A stretch of DNA of 64,000 bases from assembly GCF_023612255.1 (NCBI RefSeq), contig NZ_CP063231.1:1966001-2030000 (forward strand), given 5' to 3'. The notes beneath the pieces were generated by a model. It saw only the letters and a list, made by a program, of their open reading frames with translations, was not told the origin of the DNA and ran no database searches. How positions within the stretch are numbered: position 1 is the first letter of the stretch; the number at the start of each line of letters is the position of its first letter. Shown one piece after another: positions 53,267-62,456 of this stretch. The translations under genes and the position numbers were made by a program. This DNA is from Luteibacter flocculans (lineage in GTDB: Bacteria; Pseudomonadota; Gammaproteobacteria; Xanthomonadales; Rhodanobacteraceae).

Positions 53267-53320
53267 AAGGCGAGGGTGATTCGCCTCGTATAACGAAACT
53301 CCCAGAGAGGAGGCATCGCC

Positions 53321-54211
53321 ATGTCCGCGACCCACATCGACGCGCCCGCCGGCTCTGTGGCGCACCAGGACACCTATCGAGAGATCGCCGTGGCATTGAC
53401 GGGCGCCGCCGGCGATGTCTGTGCCGTGGACGCTGCCCTCGATCTGGCACGGGCCAGCGGTGGTCAGGTCCGTCTCCTGCAACTGCTGATGATGCCGACA
53501 CCGTTCGTCGATGCGTGGTCGCTGGTGCCTGACGCGGGCTTCTCCCAGGCCTATGACGAAATCCGCGAGGCGGGACGTCGGGCTGCTGAACGCTGGCGCG
53601 AGTATCTGGCGGCACAGCAGGTTCCGGGCGAGGTGAAGTCCCTGGAGACGCAATACGTCGAGCCGGCCCACCTGGCGACGTTGGCCGCACGTTGCTCCGA
53701 CCTTATCGTGCTGGCGATGCCGTATCGCGAGCCGATCGACACTGCCACGGTGCATACCTACTTTGCCAGCCTGCTGTTCGACGCCGGTGTGCCTGTGCTG
53801 GTCGTTCCGTCGAACGCGCCGGCATCGCTGCCACCTCATCGCGCCGTGGTGGCGTGGGCAGATACACCCGAGGCAACGCGTGCCGCGCACGATGCCCTGG
53901 GGTTGCTGCGCGGATGCACCTCGGTCGACGTGCTCGCCATCCGTACCGATAGCGCCGCACCGGCGGACGACGCGGGTGTCGAGGCATTCACGCGTCACCT
54001 CGTCCGGCACGGTGTCGCAGCCCACGCGGTGTCTCGGCAGGCGGACGACGCGGCCGTTGCCGATCTCATCATGCAACGTGCGTGCGACGCCGACGCCCAG
54101 TTGATCGTCGCTGGCGGCTATGGTCACGGGCGGATGCGCGAATGGGCCTTCGGCGGCGTCACACGGGAACTGTTCCTCTCCTCGCCTGTGCCGGTATTTT
54201 TCTCGCACTGA
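53321..54211 (+). CDS. Tandem universal stress protein
   Basis: A 296-residue two-domain Usp. N-half: EIAVALTGAAGDVCAVDAAL; C-half ends IVAGGYGHGRMREWAFGGVT with SSPVPVFFSH. It is a paralogue of the 44.3-kb protein, sharing the VDAWSLVPD segment and C-terminal 30 residues almost exactly. AGAGAGGAGG precedes ATG 53321. The upstream FNR-like box with a well-spaced TATAAC makes it the best candidate for direct regulation by the Crp/Fnr protein at 54.9 kb. REP-like elements follow its stop. Confidence 0.9.
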   Translation: MSATHIDAPAGSVAHQDTYREIAVALTGAAGDVCAVDAALDLARASGGQVRLLQLLMMPTPFVDAWSLVPDAGFSQAYDEIREAGRRAAERWREYLAAQQVPGEVKSLETQYVEPAHLATLAARCSDLIVLAMPYREPIDTATVHTYFASLLFDAGVPVLVVPSNAPASLPPHRAVVAWADTPEATRAAHDALGLLRGCTSVDVLAIRTDSAAPADDAGVEAFTRHLVRHGVAAHAVSRQADDAAVADLIMQRACDADAQLIVAGGYGHGRMREWAFGGVTRELFLSSPVPVFFSH

Positions 54212-54217
54212 TACGGG

Positions 54218-54346
54218 TAGCAGCCACCCTAGTGGCGGAAAGCCAACGAAGCGGTGTCGCGGTGTGGCAGGCTGCGATCGCCATCAGGATGGCTCCCACC
54301 AACAGATTCCGATGGTGGAGACAGGTGGGAGCCACCCTGGTGGCGA
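54218..54346. repeat. Degenerate REP cluster (three elements)
   Basis: Elements at 54218-54239, 54278-54299 (inverted) and 54325-54346, with cores like CCACCCTGGTGG or CCATCAGGATGG instead of the array's cores. A further half-element runs into the end of the truncated usp gene near 54375-54400. They fill the gap between the tandem usp and the short usp. Confidence 0.75.
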
Positions 54347-54382
54347 AAAGCCAACGAAGCGGTGTGGCAGTGTGGCTGGTTC

Positions 54383-54748
54383 CTATCGCCATGCCGCCTT
54401 CGTGCGTACCGGCCGGAGCCCGTCCGTCGAGACGATCACCAGATCGCAGGCATTGCGCTCGATGACCTCGGCCGTGGTGGCGTCGAGGTCCCTGCCGAAC
54501 GCGAACCGGCAGGTGCAGGTGACGCCGAGCGCGGACGCCACCCGCCTGACCCGCTCGAAGACGGCCCGCCCGCGCGTCACCGTGTCGCGTGAGGAGCCGG
54601 CCCTGGCTTCGCGCGTACCGGGCAGCGCAGGCACGACGAAGACGACCGTGACGCAAGCCGCAAGGCAGCGGGCCAGACGCAGGCCCACCAGCACGGCGCG
54701 GAACGCCTTGGCGCGGTCGTCGATGACGATGAGCAGGTGATGGAACAA
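54383..54748 (-). CDS. Truncated universal stress protein
   Basis: A 121-residue Usp-like protein: HHLLIVIDDRAKAFRAVLVG at the N-terminus and CDLVIVSTDGLRPVRTKAAW at the end. A normal Usp continues about 25 residues with the Gly-rich ATP loop and last strand; these are missing, and the stop codon lies within REP-like sequence. It may be a decayed copy or a non-nucleotide-binding form. The FNR-like box 58 bp upstream (54806-54819) and TATGAG at 54775-54780 suggest it is still transcribed. Confidence 0.7.
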   Translation of the reverse strand: MFHHLLIVIDDRAKAFRAVLVGLRLARCLAACVTVVFVVPALPGTREARAGSSRDTVTRGRAVFERVRRVASALGVTCTCRFAFGRDLDATTAEVIERNACDLVIVSTDGLRPVRTKAAWR

Positions 54749-54805
54749 GGCGCTTCCGTGGAGTTTGAAACGACCTCATACAGCCCTGTTCGCGGCGGTG
54801 CCGGC

Positions 54806-54819
54806 TTGACGAGGATCAA
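54806..54819 (-). promoter_or_regulatory. FNR/Anr-type box, TTGAC-GAGG-ATCAA
   Basis: One mismatch to the consensus, between the short usp (minus) and the Crp/Fnr gene (plus). It may activate the usp and could also give autoregulation of the regulator, whose ATG is ~115 bp away. Confidence 0.68.
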
Positions 54820-54834
54820 GCGGAGGCCCGCCCT

Positions 54835-54860
54835 GTTACACACCGTTACAAAGCGTCACC
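54835..54860 (+). promoter_or_regulatory. Three 10-bp-phased direct repeats upstream of the Crp/Fnr gene
   Basis: GTTACA (54835), GTTACA (54845) and GTCACC (54855) recur every 10 bases on the same face of the helix, 75-100 bp before the regulator's ATG. Phased direct repeats are the binding pattern of OmpR/PhoB-type regulators, one of which is encoded 2.8 kb away. Function is inferred only. Confidence 0.35.
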
Positions 54861-54933
54861 GTCGTGTTGCCGTCCCGGGCCGTTCGCTGCGTAAGCTCTC
54901 CCCATCGCGTTCGATCTGATCGGAGAGGGGAAT

Positions 54934-55635
54934 ATGTTCACCAACGCTTGCTCGCACCCGGCCATGACGCCGCCTACCGTTGCGCTGCCGAAGGTGGACA
55001 TCGAAGCCTTGAAGGACATCCTGCCGATCGTCCGACACAAGCATGCTGCCGGTCAGCACCTCTACCGCGCCGGCCAGGCCTTCCGGGCGATCCATCTGGT
55101 CCATGTCGGTTCGTACAAGATCTGCGACCTGGCGGACGACGGACGGGAAAAGGTCACCGCGTTCAAGATGAAGGGCGAACTGCTTGGCGTCGAGTCGATC
55201 GGTCTCGGCACCTATGCCTGCGACGCGGTGGCACTGGAAGACAGCGAAACCTGGGAGCTGCCGTATCCGGCAGTGATGAAGGCCGCCGCGACCATGCCTG
55301 GCCTGCAGGAACAGATCCACGCCGCGCTGGCTGCCGAGATCCGCTGCGATCGCTCATGGATGCTGCTGCTGGGCACACTTGCCGCAGAACCGCGGGTTGC
55401 CGCACTGCTCATCGACCTCGCGGCACGTCATGCGCGCCTGGGTTACAGCGCCAAGCATTTCATCCTGCGCATGAGCCGACTCGACATGGCGAGCTTCCTC
55501 GCGCTGAAGCATGAAACGGTTAGCCGCGTGCTGAGTCGCCTCGTCGACATGCACTACATCGAAGTGAAGCGCCGCGAAGTGCATCTGCTCGATGTGGAAG
55601 GTCTGCGCGCCATGGCCTGCGCGCAAGCGGCCTGA
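54934..55635 (+). CDS. Crp/Fnr-family transcription regulator with FNR-type recognition helix
   Basis: A 233-residue regulator. The cyclic-nucleotide-binding-like beta roll spans ~28-120 (IVRHKHAAGQHLYRAGQAFR, VHVGSYKICDLADDGREK), followed by a dimer helix and a C-terminal helix-turn-helix DMASFLALKHETVSRVLSRL. The E194-x2-S197-R198 residues are those that let FNR and Anr read TTGAT half-sites. FNR's N-terminal cysteine cluster is absent: Cys occur at 6, 64, 96, 138 and near the C-terminus, and the FNR Cys122 position appears to be Trp107. Oxygen sensing by a [4Fe-4S] cluster is therefore doubtful. AGAGGGG precedes ATG 54934. It is the likely reader of the six TTGA-N6-TCAA boxes nearby. Confidence 0.88.
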   Translation: MFTNACSHPAMTPPTVALPKVDIEALKDILPIVRHKHAAGQHLYRAGQAFRAIHLVHVGSYKICDLADDGREKVTAFKMKGELLGVESIGLGTYACDAVALEDSETWELPYPAVMKAAATMPGLQEQIHAALAAEIRCDRSWMLLLGTLAAEPRVAALLIDLAARHARLGYSAKHFILRMSRLDMASFLALKHETVSRVLSRLVDMHYIEVKRREVHLLDVEGLRAMACAQAA

Positions 55636-55647
55636 GGTAAACAGGCC

Positions 55648-57662
<2,015 letters not shown>

Positions 57663-57666
<4 letters not shown>

Positions 57667-58406
57667 GGCGCGACTACCTTCGGGGTGAAGATGTAGCCGG
57701 CGCCGCGCACCGACTTGATGACGCGCGGGTGCAGCGCGTCGGGCTCTATCTTGCGTCGCAGCCGGCCGATCTGGACATCGATCGCCCGGTCGAACGGACC
57801 GGCCTCGCGACCGTACAGATGCGACATGAGCTGGTCCCGCGACAGGACCTCGTTGGCGTGATCGACCAGCACCCGGAGCAGGGCGTACTCGCCCGAGGTG
57901 AGGTCAACCGGTTGCCCGTGGGGGTCGTTGAGCACGCGTGCTCGCGTATCCAGCGCAAAGCCCTCGAAGCTCAGGATGTGGCTCTCCGGTTTCATCGGCG
58001 TCGATGCTGGGGGCGCGGCCGTGCCTCGCGCCCGGCGAAGCACGCTGCGCACGCGTGCGAGCAGTTCGCGGAGGTCGAACGGCTTGGTGACGTAATCGTC
58101 GGCACCGAGTTCCAGGCCCACCACGCGGTCGCCCGCATCGCCGCGACCGGTGACGATCACGACCGGACCGCGCCAGGTTTCACGCAGGTAGTGGGTGATC
58201 GCCAGGCCGTCCTCGCCGGGCAGGCCGAGGTCCAGCAGCACGAGATCGATGTGCCCCTCGGCCAGGCGATGGCGCATTTCCTCGCCATCGGAAGCGAGCA
58301 CGGTGTCGAAGCCTTGCGCGGCGAAGTAGCGCGAGAGCAAGCTCCGGACGTCGGCTTCGTCGTCGACGATCAACAGACGATCGCCTTGGCGCTGGGTCGA
58401 AAGCAT
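57663..58406 (-). CDS. OmpR-family response regulator
   Basis: A 247-residue winged-helix regulator. Receiver: RLLIVDDEADVRSLLSRYFA, Asp ~59 (LVLLDLGLPGEDG), Lys in YVTKPFDLRELLARV. DNA-binding domain: TSGEYALLRVLVDHANEVLS, YGREAGPFDRAIDVQIGRLR, RVIKSVRGAGYIF. ATG 58406 is the start. It is first in a two-gene unit with the hybrid kinase (ATGA overlap), its probable partner. An 18-bp inverted repeat (58477-58494) lies 71 bp upstream between this gene and the divergent ADH, a possible operator. Confidence 0.92.
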
Positions 58407-58476
58407 TCCATCACCCTTGGAATATCTGTGTCAGTGGCGGGGAACCGCCGCGCAACGTAGCCTCGGCATGAGCGCA

Positions 58477-58494
58477 TTGCTGTCACGATAGCAA
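58477..58494. promoter_or_regulatory. Inverted repeat TTGCT-N8-AGCAA in divergent promoter
   Basis: Perfect 5-bp arms spaced by 8 between the OmpR-type regulator (minus) and the Zn-ADH (plus). No FNR-like box is seen in this gap, so it may be a site for another factor. Confidence 0.35.
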
Positions 58495-58589
58495 ATGTGG
58501 CCGAGCGAAGCCGCATCAGGCCCGAATGACACGGTGTAGTGCGCGAAAACGCCGCAGTGGCGGTGCAGTCGACGAACCCGGACGAACCC

Positions 58590-59603
58590 ATGAACACGCT
58601 GTTGACCGATCCTGTTGCGCCCCATGCGATGGTCCTGCACGAGACGGGTGCCGCTCTTCGTTTCGAGCCCCTGACGCTCGCGCCGCCGGGAGCCGGCGAG
58701 GTTCGTATCCGCATCGAGGCATGCGGTGTCTGCCGTACCGACCTGCACGTGGTCGATGGCGAGCTTCCTCATGTGGAAACGCCCGTTGTGCCTGGCCACG
58801 AAATCGTGGGCCGCGTCGAGGCCGTGGGTGCCGGCGTGACCTGGCCCGTGCCGGGCGAGCGCGTTGGCGTGCCTTGGTTGGGAGGCACCTGCCAAGCCTG
58901 CGAGTTTTGTCTCGATGGACGGGAGAATCTCTGCGACACGCCCGAGTTCACCGGATACACCCGTGCGGGCGGGTTCGCCACCCACGTGACGGCTCGCGCT
59001 GCCTATTGCGTGCCGCTGCCGAACGAGGCCGATGCGGTAGCACTCGCACCGTTGCTCTGCGCGGGGCTGATCGGCTGGCGCTCATTGCGTCACGCAGGCA
59101 ACGGCCGTCACGTTGGCCTATACGGATTCGGCGCATCGGCACACATCGTGGCGCAGATCGCGATCGCACAGGGCAGGGAGGTATCGGCGTTTACGCGGCC
59201 CGGCGACGTGGCAGCGCAGGCCTTCGCCCGATCGCTTGGCGCGCGTTGGGCCGGCTCCTCACTCGACGATGCGCCGGCGCCGCTGGATGCCGCCATTGTC
59301 TTCGCCCCGGACGGGGCGCTGGTTCCGCAGGCGCTGCGCCAGGTGAAGAAAGGCGGACGCGTCGTGTGCGCTGGCATCCACATGTCCGACATACCCGGCT
59401 TTCCCTACGCATGGCTTTGGGAGGAGCGGGAGATCGTCTCCATCGCCAACCTGACGCGCGACGACGCACGCAGTTTCTTTGCCGACCCCGCCTGCGCACG
59501 AGTCACCACGACCACGCATCGCTATCCACTGGATGCCGCCAACCAGGCGCTGGACGACCTCCGCGCCGGGCGACTCACCGGGGCGGCGGTATTGGTGCCC
59601 TGA
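58590..59603 (+). CDS. Zinc-dependent alcohol dehydrogenase
   Basis: A 337-residue medium-chain dehydrogenase of the AdhA/Pseudomonas-type single-domain group. Catalytic zinc: IEACGVCRTDLHVVDGELPH and VPGHEIVGRVEAVG. Structural zinc: GGTCQACEFCLDGRENLCD. Rossmann segment HVGLYGFGASAHIVAQIAIA (GxGxxA in place of GxGxxG). Homologues in several proteobacteria lie in hypoxia/usp clusters and reduce or oxidise short alcohols. ATG 58590 is chosen because the conserved fold begins just after; the frame starts at 58539. It is transcribed divergently from the two-component pair and converges with the MgtC/DUF4010 gene. Confidence 0.9.
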   Translation: MNTLLTDPVAPHAMVLHETGAALRFEPLTLAPPGAGEVRIRIEACGVCRTDLHVVDGELPHVETPVVPGHEIVGRVEAVGAGVTWPVPGERVGVPWLGGTCQACEFCLDGRENLCDTPEFTGYTRAGGFATHVTARAAYCVPLPNEADAVALAPLLCAGLIGWRSLRHAGNGRHVGLYGFGASAHIVAQIAIAQGREVSAFTRPGDVAAQAFARSLGARWAGSSLDDAPAPLDAAIVFAPDGALVPQALRQVKKGGRVVCAGIHMSDIPGFPYAWLWEEREIVSIANLTRDDARSFFADPACARVTTTTHRYPLDAANQALDDLRAGRLTGAAVLVP

Positions 59604-59621
59604 CGGGTGTGACGACGCGGA

Positions 59622-60881
59622 TCATGCCCAGCCAAGCGCCAGCGCGAATGCGATCACGATGGCTGCAATGCCCGGGATCACGCGCAACGCATAGCTACGG
59701 CCGCCTTTGACGAGGGCGGCGGCACATTTCAGGCACGAGTTGGTGACCAGCGCGGCGAAGACGCCGATCGCAGCCGTCGCCATGTCGACGCCGCCTGTCG
59801 TCACGGCCTGCGCGACGGAGGCCGCCGCGGCGTGGACGTCCGCAACGCCGGAAATCGCCATCACCCACGGAAGGCTCTCCGGTCCCCAGCGTGCCCGAAG
59901 AATGGCCGCCAGCAGCATGATGCCCGCGAGTAGCGCGCCGAAACGCAGGGCCGTCATCACCTCGAACGGTCGGCCGGTACCGATCGTCACCCGATCGTCT
60001 GACACGGAAAACGCGCGCCAGCCCATGCCGATCGCTACCACGACGGCGACACTGCCGCTCGCGACCAGCGGTATCGCCAGATACGAGAGCAAGGCGGGCG
60101 ACAGCGCGCCGGTCACCACGGCCAACTGGACGACCGTGCCGACGTTGGAAAGCAGCGCCGCACTGGCCGACGCGCCGACCAGCGCCGGTGCGCTTCGCGC
60201 GCGCTCGCCCATCGCTGCCACCGTGGCGGTGCTGGACGCGAAGCCGCCTGCGAGCCCGGCGATGGGCAAGCCGAAACGCAATCCGAACGCGCGGAGCGAG
60301 AGATAACCGAGCGAACCGATGGCCATGACGGCTACGACCAGCATCCACACGCGACGCGGGTTGAGCGCGCCCCACGGATCGATCGCGTGATCGGGAAGCA
60401 GGGGCATGACCACGAACGCCGCGGCAGCAAGGGTCAAAAGATCGTGTAGTTCCCGTTCGGACAACCACTGCCGCGAAAGCCGATGCAGACGCCGCCGGTT
60501 CGCCAGCACCGTTGCCACGACCACACCGGCGCCGCCCGCCACGGCGGGCGACGACAAGGCCAACATGCCCAGCAGCAGCGTGACCAGCATTGCCACCTCG
60601 GTCGTGAGGCTGGGGTCGCTGCGTGCCGTGGCACGGTAGCTCGCCACACCAAGGCAGGCCACGAAGAAACCGGCCACGTAGACGGCGGCGTTGCCAAGCA
60701 GCGCAGCGAGCGCACCACCCAGTGCAAGCAAGGCGAAGGTCCGCACGCCCGCCTGACCCGTTGCGCCGCCGGGATGCTTCGCGCGCTTCGAACGCTCGCG
60801 CTCCAGGCCGATGAGCAAGCCGATGCCCAACGCGACGCCGAGCCCCGTGGCCAGTGCAACGATATCGGTCGGCGCACCCAT
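59622..60881 (-). CDS. MgtC/SapB-like DUF4010 membrane protein
   Basis: A 419-residue inner-membrane protein with about a dozen hydrophobic helices. The first ~140 residues match the MgtC/SapB domain (GLGVALGIGLLIGLERERSK, GVRTFALLALGGALAALLG); the rest is the DUF4010 domain (GLAGGFASSTATVAAMGERA, NSCLKCAAALVKGGRSY). MgtC proteins influence cation and ATP homeostasis under stress. ATG 60881 (GTG 60884 just before it is possible). An exact FNR-consensus box lies ~117 bp upstream (60998-61011), overlapping the 3' end of the preceding gene, which would link it to the usp regulon. Confidence 0.85.
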   Translation of the reverse strand: MGAPTDIVALATGLGVALGIGLLIGLERERSKRAKHPGGATGQAGVRTFALLALGGALAALLGNAAVYVAGFFVACLGVASYRATARSDPSLTTEVAMLVTLLLGMLALSSPAVAGGAGVVVATVLANRRRLHRLSRQWLSERELHDLLTLAAAAFVVMPLLPDHAIDPWGALNPRRVWMLVVAVMAIGSLGYLSLRAFGLRFGLPIAGLAGGFASSTATVAAMGERARSAPALVGASASAALLSNVGTVVQLAVVTGALSPALLSYLAIPLVASGSVAVVVAIGMGWRAFSVSDDRVTIGTGRPFEVMTALRFGALLAGIMLLAAILRARWGPESLPWVMAISGVADVHAAAASVAQAVTTGGVDMATAAIGVFAALVTNSCLKCAAALVKGGRSYALRVIPGIAAIVIAFALALGWA

Positions 60882-60997
60882 CACGCGCCGGGAACCGGCG
60901 AAGGGGCGTCGCCATACAGGCGGAAGCGTGGCGCGTCAGGTGTCATCGGCGTGCTCGTGGCGAGGCCTTCATGGTCGGTGTCGTAGCACACATCGCG

Positions 60998-61011
60998 TTG
61001 ATCTGGATCAA
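60998..61011 (-). promoter_or_regulatory. Exact FNR-consensus box, TTGAT-CTGG-ATCAA
   Basis: A perfect TTGAT-N4-ATCAA palindrome, the best match of the six in the island. It overlaps the stop codon of the YjdF-like gene (61008-61010) and lies ~117 bp upstream of the MgtC/DUF4010 start. Confidence 0.75.
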
Positions 61012-61673
61012 ACTGACGACGCAGATGCATCCCTGGCGATAAACATCGGCCGCCAGCGGCACGTGGCAAGCACGAGCACGGCCAATGCGCTCCCCAAGGA
61101 GGCCAGTGCCATGTCCTTCTGGGCATCCCATACGTCTCCCTGCGTGCCGAGATAGGCCTGACCCAGGTCGCCGCCGAAACTCTCGGCCGCCATCCACTCC
61201 ACCAGCTCGTAGATCAACGAATGCGACATCACGAAAGTCACAGGCAAGATCCAGCGCCAGATACCTCGCGGCGGCGCGCGCCAGGCGAACAACTCAACGA
61301 CAGCCGGTGTCACCAGCACGCCATACGCAAAATGGACGGCGCGGTCGAAGTGATTGCGTCCACTACTCGCCATCTCACCGAGCGAGGTCAGCCCGCATGC
61401 GTCGAGCCAGCGTGGGTAGGGCACCTCCGAATAGGTGTAGTGAGCGCCGATTTCGTGCAGGCAGAGAAACAGCAGGAGCGACACATAACTGGCATCGGAG
61501 AACGGCATCCGCCGGTATCCGAACACGAGCAACGGAAGGGCGACAGCCACCAGAGCATTCTCCAGCAGCCAGTCCTGCCAATCCGCCGGACGTATGCCCG
61601 ACAGGATCACGACCGCCACGGCGGCGAAGCACAGCAGCCGTGGCAGGCGATGGGGGTGTGGCATGAGATGCAC
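61008..61673 (-). CDS. YjdF-like membrane protein (DUF2238)
   Basis: A 221-residue integral membrane protein with about six hydrophobic segments. DUF2238 markers are FLCLHEIGAHYTYSEVPYPR, NHFDRAVHFAYGVLVTPAVV and MSHSLIYELVEWMAAESFGG, rich in conserved His, Glu and Asp that hint at a metal or proton site. GTG 61673 is chosen with AGGAG seven bases upstream; ATG 61664 is an alternative. Function of the family is unknown. A CCTAC-N2-GTAGG element 89 bp upstream resembles the TetR-type operator near 62.4 kb, so the neighbouring repressor may control it. Confidence 0.85.
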   Translation of the reverse strand: MHLMPHPHRLPRLLCFAAVAVVILSGIRPADWQDWLLENALVAVALPLLVFGYRRMPFSDASYVSLLLFLCLHEIGAHYTYSEVPYPRWLDACGLTSLGEMASSGRNHFDRAVHFAYGVLVTPAVVELFAWRAPPRGIWRWILPVTFVMSHSLIYELVEWMAAESFGGDLGQAYLGTQGDVWDAQKDMALASLGSALAVLVLATCRWRPMFIARDASASSV

Positions 61674-61761
61674 GATGCGCTCCTCGGAAACGAGGGTGCA
61701 GCATATCGCTCGGTCAGTCGCTCGGCGGACGGCGTGGAGGGTCGCTCCGACGCCTTAATAA

Positions 61762-61773
61762 CCTACCAGTAGG
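61762..61773. promoter_or_regulatory. Putative TetR-type operator, CCTAC-CA-GTAGG
   Basis: A 12-bp palindrome between the DUF308 gene end and the YjdF-like gene start. The CCTAC/GTAGG arms recur in the promoter region of the TetR gene at 62388-62405. Confidence 0.45.
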
Positions 61774-61821
61774 ATGTTTCAAGGCTCGACATGCGCGGCG
61801 AAAGCGAGCCAGGCGAGGTCA

Positions 61822-62358
61822 TCAGGAAGCGGGCTTGGCACGACCCCGTTTGAACGTCAGCCAGAGCGCGGAGAGCAGAAAATAGAAGGCGCCAAAGGCC
61901 GCATACGGGGCCAACTGGGCGATACCTGGCACCGCCTTGAAGGCCTGCACACAGAACACGATGCCGGCCAGCGCCGACTGCACGCCGCTGATCATCATGA
62001 ACACCTGGCCGCCGAGTTTGCGGCGGCGGATGCCGACCGCGAGCTGGAACAGACCGGCCAGCAGGGCCCAGACGCCAAAGACGAGCACGCCTCCCTTGGC
62101 GGCGTAAAGGCTGTACGCCACGGCCATGACGATCGCCGTCATGCCGCTGGTGATCGCGTTGAAGCGCTGCCCCGGATTCGCGGCCAAGCCCCCGTTGCGG
62201 CGTGCGTCGAGCACGTTTGCGAAGGCGTCCCATGCTGGGTAAAGCACCAACAACAGGCCCACGACGGGGCTCGGCGCGGCGGCCGATAGCAGCGCCAGCA
62301 CCACCCAGACCAGGGCGACCCCGGCACGAAGAAAATAGAAGTTCCGAAGCGTGTTCAT
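61822..62358 (-). CDS. HdeD/DUF308-like membrane protein
   Basis: A 178-residue protein with about six hydrophobic helices in the HdeD/DUF308 pattern (LRAGVALVWVVLALLSAAAP, VVGLLLVLYPAWDAFANVLD, LVFGVWALLAGLFQLAVGIR). HdeD proteins occur in acid-stress loci, with no known biochemical activity. ATG 62358 is chosen because the frame upstream (to 62415) crosses the operator region. It is divergent from the tetR gene, with a 98-bp gap containing two operator-like palindromes, so it is the most likely repressed target. Confidence 0.82.
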   Translation of the reverse strand: MNTLRNFYFLRAGVALVWVVLALLSAAAPSPVVGLLLVLYPAWDAFANVLDARRNGGLAANPGQRFNAITSGMTAIVMAVAYSLYAAKGGVLVFGVWALLAGLFQLAVGIRRRKLGGQVFMMISGVQSALAGIVFCVQAFKAVPGIAQLAPYAAFGAFYFLLSALWLTFKRGRAKPAS

Positions 62359-62387
62359 GGCGGTCCAGGAGAGGAAAGTGTGTGCAA

Positions 62388-62405
62388 ACCTACTAGAAGG
62401 TAGGT
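62388..62405. promoter_or_regulatory. Putative TetR operator, ACCTAC-N6-GTAGGT
   Basis: A perfect 6-bp-arm inverted repeat in the divergent promoter between the DUF308 and tetR genes. A related half-conserved copy (CCTA-N8-TAGG) lies at about 62434-62449, next to the tetR start. Both suggest binding by the adjacent regulator and autorepression. Confidence 0.6.
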
Positions 62406-62456
62406 ACCTCGTCAAATTGGTGGGCTCACTACCTACCCAGTGATAGGATGGCCGCC

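Noticed and set aside
53186-54208. N-terminal 340-residue extension of the P-type ATPase frame
   Set aside because: It is antisense to the well-supported tandem usp gene and has no resemblance to ATPase sequence; family members start near the GLSDAEARERL segment.
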